Source: Euborellia annulipes (Eukaryota > Arthropoda > Insecta > Dermaptera > Anisolabididae). Taken from it: DNA of 64,000 nucleotides. The translations under genes were made by a program, and so were the position numbers. The stretch is from positions 62,001-126,000 of the forward strand of contig JAKCPI010026472.1 in the NCBI GenBank assembly GCA_023213315.1. The letters run 5' to 3'. Below the pieces are notes generated by a model. It made no database searches, had not been told where the DNA came from, and saw only the letters and a list, made by a program, of their open reading frames with translations. Of this stretch, positions 32,651-44,911 are shown piece by piece. Each line of letters opens with the position of its first letter. The stretch's first letter is position 1.

Positions 32651-34679
32651 ATAATCTCCGGAACGTTCTGGAAAATCTCAGGGGGGGGGGGGCAAGCCAA
32701 AATCAAAACCATAGTTATATATTTTATTTTTCTAATAAAGATTTAATGCTGCTGTCTTTTGGGTTGCGTTTTAAGGGGTAATAAGAAATTTTTTATTTTT
32801 TTTTAAATCTCCAGATCAGTATTTAAGTCATCAAGCTAGTAAATTAAAATAATTCCAAGTATACTGATTAGGATATTCTAAAAATCTCTTCAATTGATAA
32901 ATGTATACTAGAAAATGAATCTATAACAATTTTATAACCTTTCTTTCCATCATATTATTCTAAAAAATTCCCGTGAACGATGAGATGGATACCTCCGGCC
33001 ATTATTTTTTTTTATTATGATATGCTATTTATTACATATTGAAATTTTCTATGAATATTTTATTAATTAATAAATAGAAGGGATTACTTGATTATTAGGG
33101 ATATTTTTTCTTTAAATAAGAAAGTTATAATTTAAATATTCATTTTTTTCTAATAAAAAAGTAACCCAAAGTTATTTCTTTTTATTATACATTATTAAGC
33201 TTTTTATTCAAATTTTTTTTCTTTTTTCATTAAAAATGAAACTTTCTATTTTCATTTATTTATGATACTTGCATTTTTTTGATATATGGTAAAAAATGGA
33301 GAATGGATTTGCCAATGGAGAACCTCGGGGTGTAATAATAAATATAAATTCACTGAGGTATACAATTTATTTAAATAAATATAAATTGTTTCAAACGTTG
33401 ATGAAGAATTTATTCAAAAATTAAGGGGGTTCAGGAGCGACGTCTAAACGTACTTTAAAAATAACTAGACTATTCAATAATCTTTAATTTTTTTTAAATT
33501 TAAAAATGAATTTATTGTTATTATTAATCACATATTAATTAAGAAATTTTTAAAATAAGCTTAAATTATTTATTTAAAAACCAACTGTCAAATTAGTTCA
33601 GCATTCTTGCAATAGATAGCAGGCTAGTCTAACAGCCGATCTCCTAATAGCCTATATCTGACCTATATATATTTTTATGCTTTTATAAAAGAAACATAAT
33701 ATATAATAACATTTATAAAGTATTTATTGTTAAAAGATCAAAGAAATCAAGCAAATGCATTAAATATTATTAGCTACCATTCTGACATCTCTTGGCAAAT
33801 TTTTGAATTACTTGATTTTTGGGCATACTTTTTATGACACACAACGCCATCTTATCGGGAAAAACATGCGTAACACCTTCGCTCCCGGTCCCCTTTAAAT
33901 ACTGTGTAAATAAAAATAGAAGAACAAATGTTCAGTGTTTCAGCTTTTTTACCTTAAAAATTTAATCTTTAAATAAAATTATTAGACCTTAAAGATCGTA
34001 AAATATTTTAATTAAATAATACAAATTAATATTTTTTCCATATCCGACAAATTCTCACCCAAAAAAAAAAATCATTTTAAAGGAGGAACAATCTAAAATC
34101 TCATCCGAGAAAATTTTACTATTGATGTTAATTAAAAAATAAAAATTACAAACCTATAATTACGAAATCTAATTCTCTCATCTCTCTTAATATGAGAATC
34201 TATTTTAATCACTCATACATGCAAATAGGTTTAAAAGAATTAATAATCTTGGTTAATAGAACTTTCTTTCATTATTTAAAAAAAAATTCTTCTCACAATT
34301 TTTTCATAAAAAATTTCTTCATTGTTTTCTAGAATAAATTCATATTATTTTTTTACACCTCAAATCATTAAAAAATTTAACTATCTTTAATGATTTATTA
34401 AAAAGAGATCTTTAAATGAAGTGTGGAAAATGAGATTCAAAACTAAGAAGTTAAATAATTTTTCGCATAGATATAATAAAAACCATATTAGGCTAGTTGA
34501 CGGATATTGATGCCATTCGACAGCTCTCCTTTTCAGCGATATATACTAATATTTCCACACTACTGATGAGGGAGAGCTGTTAAATAAATGACTGCTAAAT
34601 AACCTGTTAATTATATACATTGGCCTTAAAGGTATATGTCATGTCATTTATCAATTCATATAATAAGTTATATCTTTCG

Positions 34680-34711
<32 letters not shown>

Positions 34712-35026
34712 GTAAATAATAATTAGTTATCTGTAAACATGATTTTTCATTTATTTCTTTAACTTAATATATTTTAATTTTATTACTATCTCTAATATAA
34801 TAATAGCGGTGTGTAAGTCTGACGTCTGTCACGCTGTTTGACTAACTTACTATTTGAATTTTGAAATGAAATTTTACTTTCTTATAGAGGACGTTATGGA
34901 AAAATACCCAGATAGCGACACTCAAAAAAATTTTTAAAATTTTCAGAATTTCCCAATAGGGACTGGGTTTTAATCTTGCTTTTTGGAAAATCAAAGGCAT
35001 AATAGTAAGCCGAGTAATCATTACTA

Positions 35027-35200
35027 TATATAAAGCACTAGCCACTGACTTCCTGTGTGTTTGTGCCTGTTTATCACTCTCTCTCGCTGATTGGCCAGAA
35101 TCGCAGCAAGTGGGGCCAGAGAGGGAAATTTAAAACTTTAAGCCAAAGAGAAAAATTTAAAACTTTTAAATTTGAAAAAAATTGCAAAAATTCCAAACAG
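35027..35200 (-). repeat. Interspersed repeat, inverted relative of 53025-53180
   Basis: Shares GTGCCTGTTTATCACTCTC, GATTGGCCAGA and AAATTTAAAACTTT with the copy at 53.0-53.2 kb. Confidence 0.7.
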
Positions 35201-35868
35201 TGAGCAAGAATAAATTTGATGCAAATGCTCGCGAACTTCATATTAATTGTCTGAAAAATGCGGAACATGATTAAGGAAAGCGAGACTAGTTTACCTGTTA
35301 TACTTAATCTAACAGTGCATATATGATACAAATAGACTCTATTCATATTAATTGTTTTCAATCTATTTTCACTTTTTTCTTTGAATAGGTAGTCTAAATC
35401 AATGAAGGCCATTTTTTAGCATTATTGATAATTTTCTAATTTATTTATTGATTATAGCTTATATAGTTTTTTTTTTTTTTTTTTTTTGTTTTCTAAGGTT
35501 TATTCCATCAGAGCGTAGCATTGTTCTTCCCTCTTCGTTGCGTTTATTTTTCCTATTATCGTATTGAATTATTCTTTATTAATTTAAAATTTAATTGTTA
35601 AAAAACCATGATTTCATTATTTTTCATAATATAATTACAAATCTTCTTACATCATTTCCTGTTAATATTGATCTATATCTTGATATATCTTGATAAACTT
35701 TCTAAAATTTTTGTGAATATTTATTAAATTTAAGATAAACGATTAATTAAATGATTTTAGATTTATAAAAGATAGTTAATATAATTAAATTTAATTTTTT
35801 CATTAATAAAGAAATATCGAAGCGAGGTTTATTTGATCCTTAAATAATTTTTGAGATTAGGATATTAT

Positions 35869-35962
35869 AAAAAATCTGGTGTAACTGTCGCACAGCACAC
35901 AATTTTCTCTTACCTTCGGAAATCGAAAGTTTTGTTCTGTGCTTGTCACACCAGATTTTTCG
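35869..35962. mobile_element. Solo HP hairpin
   Basis: AAAAATCTGGTGTAACTG to CTTGTCACACCAGATTTTT, with GCACAGCACACAA, TTCTCTTACCTTCGG and GAAAGTTTTGTTCTGTGC between. The hairpin exists here without the rest of the HP element. Confidence 0.8.
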
Positions 35963-36504
35963 GGTCGAGATCAACTTGTACACAAATAAAACTCAAATAT
36001 GAGTTCAATACATAAAAATTACTAAAACTGACCTAAAGGAAGCAGTTAGTTAATTATACATAAAAATCAAAACTGTTTCGAATTCTTCTCACAATTGTAC
36101 CGTTAGTGATTTCTTTTACATCCAAAATAAATTCAAAATTAAAGAGTTGTGGTGTGCTAAATGGTCAAAGGAAAAGGTAAAGAAAAAAAAAAACGACTTC
36201 TATTATAAACAGGAATCCTATTTGCCATAGGATTTTTGTTTTCTTATTCCTCATTAGATTTAACTTACATAATAATCTTATAATACGTTCCCATTGTTAT
36301 TAAACATTTAAATTATATTTTATTATCATTCCCCCCGAATGAGTAATTCATTTAAATGTTAAATATTACCACATCATAAACATTTAATTAAAATAATTTC
36401 AGTTGCTAATGTATGTATTTATTTATTTACGCAAGATATTTAATAAAACAAGGAAGACTGACCGCTTATAAAAAATATTAATTTTAAATGAACCGCTCTT
36501 ACAG

Positions 36505-36608
36505 GTGCACCCTAGATGGAAGAACTTTGGGCGAAGTGAAGGCTACGCGAAAGGTGTACCTTGAACATGGTTCCGTTAATTCGCCGACACCCTTCATCAG
36601 TATATCAG
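36505..36608 (+). CDS. Candidate exon of unknown gene
   Basis: A 104-base GC-richer island after CTTACAG and before GTACCT. It is open in plus frame for 34 codons: CTLDGRTLGEVKATRKVYLE, then HGSVNSPTPFISIS. It would enter with the third base of a codon and leave in phase 1. The minus frames are also open, so the strand is not proved. I do not recognise the protein; SPTPFIS-type motifs occur in several unrelated uncharacterised proteins. No partner exon was found. Confidence 0.35.
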
Positions 36609-37099
36609 GTACCTCATCGATATTTGCCTTTTTCGGTTTAATATTCGTTTAATTCAGTATGATGATGGAAAATAATTCAAGTGATTCATTGTGTAAATAT
36701 TTAGTCGATGAATTTTTTGTTCAATTTTTTTACTATTAATAAATTTTTTACTATTACTAAATTAATAAATAACGAAAGGACACAAATTTCAAATAGTGTT
36801 AAAATCCCAGTAGCTATTGATGAAACGATACGAATAAATACAAGTACTTACTCGATATTTTTCTTCCGATACCAAGTGAGAAGATGTATTTTAATGTGTA
36901 CTTTAACTTTTGTTTAAAAAACTTTTTTGTATTTCCCACGGTTAGTGAAATATGGTCAAAAAAGTGAAAATCGACCTCCATTTTCCAATATGGCGGCCGT
37001 AGCACAGTGACGAGTGATGGTTTTTCATATTTTGTTACTGGGTACTAGTACTACACATAGGCAAAGTTTCCCCTTTTAGGGAATTATTTCCAGGTAGAG

Positions 37100-37272
37100 G
37101 GTTTTTTTTCTCTAATATGATTGGCCTAAAAGGGCATATAATCAACAAAGCAATTGCTCCTTTGGAGGCATGCCCCTAGATAGATAGATATCCTGCCGAA
37201 CAAAAGAGAAAGGAAGGAAGTCTGAAATCTGCTTTTGGGAAAACAAGGGGTAAAGTTAGAGTATCGGTACCT
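37100..37272 (+). repeat. Interspersed repeat, inverted relative at 51190-51365
   Basis: GGGCATATAATCAACAAAGC, AGATAGATAT, CTGCCGAACAAAAGAGAAAG and GTTAGAGT blocks match the reverse strand at 51.2-51.36 kb. Confidence 0.75.
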
Positions 37273-37420
37273 TTAGGGCCAGTTGCTTCACTTCTGTGTA
37301 TATATCCCTCGGATAAACTAGTAAACTCTGCCTTTCGAGTCTTTTCAATCTAGTTAAGCTAATCATATGATTAAAAAAGAGCCCAGGTCGGAGGAAGCTA
37401 AGACCCAAAGTTAGGCATAG
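37273..37420 (+). mobile_element. MITE family P, partial copy
   Basis: TTTAGGGCCAGTTGCTTCAC end, then TCTAGTTAAGCTA and AGAGCCCAG, as in the full element at 63082-63776. Confidence 0.65.
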
Positions 37421-37845
37421 AGTTTAACAAAGGGGTGAAATAAGAAACACAAGTTTATTTAGATTTTTTGGAAATTTTTAAATTTTTGTAAATTTGTTTG
37501 TAATATTTTTGTTTTTAAGCGGCCTTAAAACAAATATTTATGGTTGTGATCTTCAAATATGAGTTCGACCTCCTTCGCCTCAGAAAAATATATCAATTTA
37601 TATACACCCCTTATTTATTTATTTGTACCTATCATATTATAATTTTTTTAAAGCCTTTTTTGGCATTTAGTCTTTAAAACGATACTTATTATGTTAATTC
37701 GATATTTAGGACCCAGGCACATTTATTTAACCAATTGATTTAAATATTCATCAGACTGCCTGTGATCCGAACCTATTCCCTTAGCTTTAAAGGTTACCAA
37801 TATTGACATTTGTTACTATCTCCAACCTTTCGTACATGGATAGGG

Positions 37846-38106
37846 CAAGGGCGGATACAGGGGGGAGAGCAAAGGGGTTAATTACTCCCCCCCCGCCCCC
37901 GAGATTTAAAAAACAAAAATTTTGGAAATTAAATTTTCTTGTTAATATAAAATTTTAAAAATTATTACTTAAAAATTTGATTTGTATTTATATTCTGGTA
38001 AACAAGGTAAATTACCGAAAATAAGAAAAAAATTGTGTGCTGTGCAACCAGTCACCCCAAATTACCCTCCTCCTCCCGAGGAACTCTTCTAGATCCGCTC
38101 TTGGGG
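37846..38106. mobile_element. MITE family Q, copy 2
   Basis: GGGCAAGGGCGGATACAGGG start and AGATCCGCTCTTGGGG end, interior like copy 1, including the HP hairpin half GTGTGCTGTGCAACCAGTCA. Confidence 0.7.
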
Positions 38107-38109
38107 AAG

Positions 38110-38871
38110 GGGTATTATAAATTTCATTCAATTCTAATTTTCTCAATATTTATTAAACAATGATGTAGTCCGGTAAATATATAATAATTAATTTTTCTGA
38201 AAAAATTAAATTTACTTAAACGATAGCCTTCAGCAATGACTTTTATTAATTTCAACATCAATTTAATCGCGTTCCCCTTCAAATTATTATTATTTTTTTT
38301 TAATGATTATAATAATCTAAAAATTTCTTTCGTAATTTGCTTTCAAAAATTAGTTTTGATATTTGGATTAATTTATCGTGGTGTTTATAAAAACAAATAG
38401 TGTGTTATTCTTCTCATACTAATTAATCAACATTAAACAATAGTTTAATTAAATGTTTTTTTTGTCATTTCATGTCTTCTCACCCCCTCTCCCCTCCGTT
38501 TTTTTTATTTCGTGATTCTTTTAGAAGCTCCGTCCCACAGGTTGTGAATTTCTGTTATTTATTATTAATATTTTCTATCTCTGACTTCTTCATTCGTAGT
38601 TTGATTTCAAAAATTAATTTTAATCTTTGGATTAATTTATCGATGAAGAGTTTAATTCAGGGAAATGGATTGGATTCCAGTTTCCTTCACGAGAAGTCAT
38701 TAGTGTTAAATTTAAATTTGGATATATTTTTGCCTTGACATATTTTGTTTCAACTGAAGATGAAAAATTTAAACCTTGGCTTTGAGTAAGCAGTTCCCAT
38801 GGATATATCCGTTTATATATAAACGGACCCCATTAATGTGAACTTGACAATAAATAACTTTAAAAAACCGG

Positions 38872-38903
<32 letters not shown>

Positions 38904-40110
38904 AAAAAAACCTAAAACAAACAAAATACGAATAAATCTATTCCAAAAAACCCACCCCCCCCCTCGGACTAAATTCACTCTGTAGAGCTTGTATCAAATT
39001 TTATTCTTCTTCATTTCATTTTCTCTCAAATAATAAATTTAAATACACACCCAAATATTGGTTTGTGGTCAAGTTTTTTCAATTTAAGGCTTCTATGAAT
39101 AATTACTTTTTTGAAATTACTTTATTCGACAAAACCACAAATATGATACTTAGGAGTTTAAAATAGGCCTGACGTGATCTGGAGCAACTTTGATTACCTT
39201 TTTTAGTAAGACGAACGCGGGAGACAAAGAGAGCTTGGAAAGCAGATTTTTTTTACCTTGATTTCTATATATATATTCCGATCTTTTTATTAGAAATATA
39301 TACCATTCAACAGGAAATCATTCTTATTAAAGAATTTTAAATAATAATTATTCAATGCATTTACTTGCAAGAAACAAGAGATAACATCTTAGTTGAAAAA
39401 AGAAAAACAAGAAAAACGGAAATAATACAGGATCTCCCACATGATTCATTTATATCTATTATAGAGAAAGAAATTTTAAAGTGTAAATTTGTGGGTATGA
39501 AAAGTCTTTTGATGATTGGAGAATTTTGTAAAGGGGTCCTCCGCATAATACTTAACTCGTTAGGGGGAAGGGGGAGGGGTCTGCTCAAAAAGTTACTAAA
39601 TGTGACATGGGGGACCCGGGGATTTCTTTAAGCGTGACATAACAATTCAAAGGCGAATTTATACAATTTTTTGAGTTTGAAAAGATGGGATGAGACTCGC
39701 ATACTAAAAAAAAAGGTCAAATGAATTTCGCAAAAGAAAAAATGAGTTCTCCTCAAGTGGTGATGCTGAAGTTTGGTTTATTAAAGAGAAAGAAAAACGC
39801 TTTATTTTCATCCATCAAAAACAATTGCTGAAAATAAAGCGTTTTTCTTTTCTCTTTAATGAAAAAATGAGTGATTATTTGAGCCACGAGGGAATATTTA
39901 TTAAAAAAAAAGATAAAATGATATGAATTTTGTATTTTAAGAAAAATTTAAAATAATTTGTTTGTATGTGACTAACTGTGACAGGGGGGGGGGGGACTAG
40001 AATATCGTCAAAAAAGACGTTACGTGACGACCCCAAAGATATAGGATAGTGGAAGGGATAAGAAAGATGGGATTAAATCTTCATTTGATATTTGTTTTCT
40101 CCTAAGAACT
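38110..40110. other. Gene-free AT-rich stretch
   Basis: No coding signal. A 39779-39861 hairpin pairs TTAAAGAGAAAGAAAAACGC with its complement. There are poly-A/T and G runs near 38880, 38950 and 39985. Confidence 0.5.
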
Positions 40111-40116
40111 TCTTCA

Positions 40117-40610
40117 GGAAAATGTTTGGTATTTTTACTTTCTCTTACCTCTATATATGTTAATATATATAGAGAGAAGGTATTGGATTCATGTAAAAAT
40201 TCGATGTCGAGATTTTTAAGTATATAAACGTTTGAGGTCCTCTGTATCCAAAAAATCTGGTGTGACTGGCGCACAGCACACAACTTTCTCTTACCCTTCG
40301 GTAAGAGAAAGTTGCGCACTGTGCTGGTCACACCAGATTTTTTGTGTCGAGATATATTTAGTTTCCGATAGCACCTTAGTTTCAAACTTGCATTTTAAAT
40401 GTTGACTGCTTCAAATAAACTATGGTTATTTTTCAAAATTTTAATCTCATATTTGGACATTTTATACACAATATAGAATCGTAAATAAATACAAAATTTC
40501 ATAAGAATTGGAAAAAAAAATTTTAAATGCCTAAAAAGTTCTAAAGGGGACCCCTTTTGAATCGAAATTAACATACAAATCCCTATAGGAAATTAACATT
40601 AGGCCTATGA
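40117..40610 (+). mobile_element. HP-family composite with central perfect hairpin
   Basis: Left HP end (ACTTTCTCTTACC) to GTATCC, then a complete hairpin 40250-40342, then sequence like HP 16050-16370 in reverse. The hairpin arms CAACTTTCTCTTACC and GGTAAGAGAAAGTTG are perfect around a CTTC loop. Confidence 0.7.
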
Positions 40611-40759
40611 GAGAAGGCGGAGAGACAGGCGATAATGTTTGCAAGTGAGAGAGAGAGAGATATATATGTTTTCTCCTAAGCAATTAAAGACACAAATAAA
40701 TGGGAATTTAAATAATAATTGATTTTTAATCTAATAAAAAGAAAAAGATTTAAATTCCG

Positions 40760-41079
40760 TTACCATGGCAACCATTTCTATCTTTCCTATGAAGAACAAG
40801 AGTAAAGTGGTCTTCAGAAGATTTCAACGGCAAAATGAGAATATACATTTTAAAGAGCATCTAAAAAATAATTGATTTTTGAATTTTAAAAAAAATCCTT
40901 GGAGGGAATTTTGAGAAAATCGAAAAAAACTGAAAAAGTACATCAGTAAAGTACTAGTACTTTTTGGCCGATTTTGTTCAAAAGCTTATTTTGAGCGTGT
41001 GGGAAGGTACCTAAGTTAAATATAAAATTTCAATCCGGTAGCTCAATTCCTTCATGCTAAAAATCTGTCCACACATACA

Positions 41080-41117
<38 letters not shown>

Positions 41118-41275
41118 TACACACACACACACACACAGACCAATTTGCGGGACCCACTTTTTTGGACTCAGGGGACCTCAAAACATGTATATCCATCAAA
41201 ATCTCGACATCGAATTTTTGACATGATCGCAATACTTTCTCTCCTATATATTTCATATATAGGCTAAGAGAAAGT
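40760..41275 (-). mobile_element. HP-family element
   Basis: Minus-oriented: CCATGGCAACCATTTCT, AGTACTAGTACTTTTTGG, a CA microsatellite (41083-41137) and the GAGAAAGTA end. It abuts an inverted partial copy. Confidence 0.75.
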
Positions 41276-41590
41276 AAAAAGTGGTTTTCGCGACATGGTC
41301 TGTCTGTCTATGTGTCAGTGAACAAAATATCTCAAGAACGAAAAGAGCTAGGAGGTTGAAATTTTATATTTAAGTTAGGTACCCGCCTGGGACGTGGCAC
41401 GAAGCTTTTGAACAAAATCGGTCCAAAAGTACTAGTACTTTACTGAAGTACTTTTTCAGTTTTTTTTCTATTTTCTCAAAATTCGCACTAATGATTTTGA
41501 TTAAAATTCAAAAATCAATTATCTTTTAGCTGCTCTTTCAAATGTATTAATATATTCCCATTTTGTTCTCAAAACTTATACTTGTTCATT
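41276..41590 (+). mobile_element. HP-family partial copy, inverted to its neighbour
   Basis: GTGGTTTTCGCGACATGGTC, AAAGTACTAGTACTTTACTG and GATTTTCTCAAAATTCGC. With 40760-41275 it forms a palindrome. Confidence 0.7.
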
Positions 41591-42329
41591 TAAATGGACC
41601 GTATAGGCCAATGGGTCTTTATCGTTTATACTTGGAGAGTCATATCTATTTTGACAGCTAACGAAATAGATTGGAAAATTCTAGTTATTAATTGTGTGCG
41701 TCTTCAAATCTCTAATTAAGTGAACTTCTATTATTATGTTATCTTTGAGAATAAATAAAATTAATTTTGAGCATATATGGTCGTAGAGAAGTGAACACTG
41801 GCATAGGTCAATTTTTTTGAACTTTCAAACCTTTGTTGGGAATATTTATATTCTCGTCCTAAGTTTTTACTTGTTTAATTAAAATAAACATTAAATTAAA
41901 TTAATAATAATAGCCTGAAAATTTAACATTTCAACTTTCTTTTAAGATTTGGTGACAAATATTCCTGTTGACCCTGAGCTAATAATACTAAGCTTGTTTA
42001 CGGAATATTTTTTTTTTAAATGTATCAAATAAGAAAAGATTAATTTTTTTTTGTCAAGTGAGAGGTAAATTAATTATATAATTTAAATGCTTATTGAATG
42101 TTGAATATTTTTATTTTATTAAGAATCAATCGAAAATAAAGTAAAAGTTTTGGCATAGCAAAAAAAAAAAAAAAACTTTTGGCAAAGATATAATAATAGA
42201 ACCACTTTACTTTTTCCTTGTATGAAAAATATTTAAATTTAAATGTTATACTGTATATTTAATATAATTTTAAAAATTATCATTTATAACGGGAAAATAA
42301 TTGCATTTTTTTTTGAGTGAATGTAGCAA

Positions 42330-42992
42330 TTTTTACTTTCTCTTACCTATGTATATATGTAATATATATATATAGAGAAAGTATTGGATTCATGTCAAAA
42401 ATTCGATGTCGAGATTTTGATTGATCTTCACGTTTTGAGGTCCCCTGAATCCAAAAAAGTGGTTTTCGCGACATGGTCTGTCTGTGGGTGTGTGGGTGTG
42501 TGTGTTCAATTTTAAGCATGAAGGAATTGAGCTACGAGGTTGAAATTTTATATTTAAGTTAAACATCTCCCGGGACCGGAAAATAAGCTTTTAATCAAAA
42601 TCGGCCAAAGAGTACTAGTACTTTACTGATGTACTTTTTAAGTTTTTTTCGATTTTCTCAAAATTTGCTCCAACGATTTTTTTTTTAAATTCAAAAATCA
42701 ATTATTTTTTAGATGCTCTTTAAAATGTATATTCTCATTTTGCAATTGAAATCTTCTGAAGACCACTTTACTCTTGTATTTCATAGGGAAGATAGGAAAA
42801 ATGGTTGCCATGGTAACAAAATATAAATATTTTCCCACACTTATAAATTTTACATCTGAATTCAAATGTTCCGTACTGTCGGGAACTAATATATGTCGAC
42901 ACAAAAATCTGGTGAGACAAGCACAGAACACAATTTTCGATTACCGCAGGTAAGAGAAAGTTGTGTGCTGTGCGCCAGTCACACCAGATTTT
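42330..42992 (+). mobile_element. HP-family element, full length
   Basis: Complete from the left hairpin TACTTTCTCTTACC/GAGAAAGTA (42336-42384) to the right hairpin ending CACACCAGATTTTTT. Useful as the reference copy. No open frame of protein length. Confidence 0.8.
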
Positions 42993-43085
42993 TTTTATTT
43001 GATTATTTCCACGACTAAATGACTAAATGATCGATGATAATATAATAATGCATATATGAACTCATACCTGGTGACCAGAAATTTA

Positions 43086-43162
43086 CTCTTACACTGTATG
43101 TCGCTTGGCCTAATCTATGAATGCTGATCCTGAATCAAATAATAAATCAAGATAATAAGAAT
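43086..43162 (+). repeat. 77-bp direct repeat, left
   Basis: CTCTTACACTGTATGTCGCT to ATCAAGATAATAAGAAT. Identical by eye to 44912-44988. Confidence 0.9.
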
Positions 43163-43426
43163 CTCAGCCAAAACATGGAGAGAGGGGCGCCTCGCAAGCC
43201 CAGGCCGAGGTGAAATCAAAAAAAGCGCCTGCTTTTCTGATTTATATAAAAACGAGGAAATATTTTCACTTAAATAAAACCCCTACAGAATTTTATTTGT
43301 TCCATATATCCTCGCTTTTATATAAATCAGAAAAGCGAGGCGCATTTTTTTGATTTCACCTCGACGCTGGGGGAAAATAATGCGAGGCGCCCCCTTTTTG
43401 CATCTCCGATGTTTTTGGCTGAGATT
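43160..43426. mobile_element. Inverted-repeat element inside the duplicated flanks
   Basis: AATCTCAGCCAAAACAT and complement at the ends; CGAGGTGAAATCAAAAAAA and ATAAATCAGAAAAGC blocks pair inside. 267 bp, starting at the edge of the left 77-bp repeat. Confidence 0.75.
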
Positions 43427-43540
43427 TCACCTTTTTGTGAAATATTACATTTAAATTTTATTTAATAATTTTTGTTTATTAAATATTAAGTTATCCCATG
43501 AATAGATCTTTTAATATGCATTCCAAACAGTAAAAAATAA

Positions 43541-44129
43541 ATACATCGTTTGGTATCCATTCGAAACGATAAACATAGGATTTCCCTAAATTTTATAAAA
43601 TTTTAGAATTTTTATTTTTGTTATGTTGGTAGAATGTAAATACATCGTTTGGTATCCATTCGAAACGATAAACATAGGATTTCCCTAAATTTTATAAAAT
43701 TTTAGGTTTTTTATTTTTGTTATGTTGGTAGAATGTAAATACATCGTTTGGTATCCATTCAAAACGATAAACATAGGATTTCACCAAATTTTATAAAATT
43801 TTAGGTTTTTTATTTTTGTTATGTTGGTAGAATGTAAATACATCGTTTGGTATCCATTCGAAACGATAAACATAGGATTTCCCTAAATTTTATAAAATTT
43901 TAGGTTTTTTATTTTTGTTATGTTGGTAGAATGTAAATACATCGTTTGGTATCCATTCAAAACGATAAACATAGGATTTCACCAAATTTTATAAAATTTT
44001 AGGTTTTTTATTTTTGTTATGTTGGTAGAATGTAAATACATCGTTTGGTATCCATTCAAAACGATAAACATAGGATTTCACCAAATTTTATAAAATTTTA
44101 GAATTTTTATTTTTGTTATGTTGGTAGCA
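43541..44129 (+). repeat. 99-bp satellite, six units
   Basis: Units begin ATACATCGTTTGGTATCCAT at 43541, 43640, 43739, 43838, 43937 and 44036. Two linked variants exist: CGAAACG with TTTCCCT (units 1, 2, 4) and CAAAACG with TTTCACC (units 3, 5, 6). Confidence 0.95.
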
Positions 44130-44911
44130 CTTCTTCTTATCACGTTAATCTATTGTATTTCTATCTGAAGGGATCCATCCTAAAATTTTTTATTCCATTA
44201 GGGATGAAAATTACTAATATTAATAGATATGTTCCTAGATGACGTCATCAGGGAGCAAAATTGTTAGAATTGTCTTTTCGCCACGTTAAAGATAGGACAA
44301 ATTTGAAATTTTGAATACCCCTCAAAAAGTCACTTTTGATCCAAAAATGAAATTTTATATCAAAGGTATCGGGTTTTTGATAGTATCTATTTGTATTTTA
44401 AATTTCATCCAAATCGGTCCAGCAGGGAAACCGTAGCTTTGTCTAAAAATTTGAAAATTGGAAGAAAAGAATGAAAAAGAAAAAAGAAAAAAAAAAAAAG
44501 GAAAAAATAAGAGACTAACTTTTGACCTTCCGAAATCCGGCAAAATCTCAACTTTGAGCCTCTGCCATTCTGTTTGGCACTGGAATTTTTTTTTTGAATT
44601 CGTGCTCAAAATAATCCTTATTTATTCTAGTTTAATATAAAAAAAATTTGGTCCGATATCTTAAAACCTTTTGAGATATTCGCCCAGAAAGAGAAACGTT
44701 TCTCAAAAAAATTTTTCCACGTCCCTATCTTTTATTAAGGATTTAAAATCATTCTTGATAATATAGTCTAGGGACGACTCGTCCATCTAAATGCAATGGG
44801 CCATTGACATCTATTGGAATGTCAACTAAATGGTAGTATTAAGAGTTTCTTTGCTTTCTTTTGCTTTTCACATGCTTCGGCGACGAGTCGCTCCCGCGAC
44901 TCTTGATTTAC
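44130..44911. other. Unique interior between satellite and right direct repeat
   Basis: No gene. Contains two inverted GACGACTCGTC/GACGAGTCG blocks (near 44773 and 44881) and a purine-rich A/G tract around 44460-44510. Probably part of the same element as the satellite. Confidence 0.45.

Larger units (their letters stand above)
31104..36504. other. Region upstream of visible fw exons
   Basis: No exon recognised. Contains two MITEs (32125-32371 and 32408-32650), a repeat at 35027-35200, a TA microsatellite (34685-34711) and a solo HP hairpin (35869-35962). 33.0-34.9 kb is very AT-rich and featureless to me. It may belong to the first fw intron. Confidence 0.5.

Noticed and set aside
41011..41256. 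81-codon minus frame rich in Cys and Val
   Set aside because: It is the CA/GT microsatellite of an HP element translated.
44355..44609. 84-codon minus frame with a Phe/Ser-rich stretch
   Set aside because: The frame crosses an A/G-rich tract, giving low-complexity translation; no coding features.
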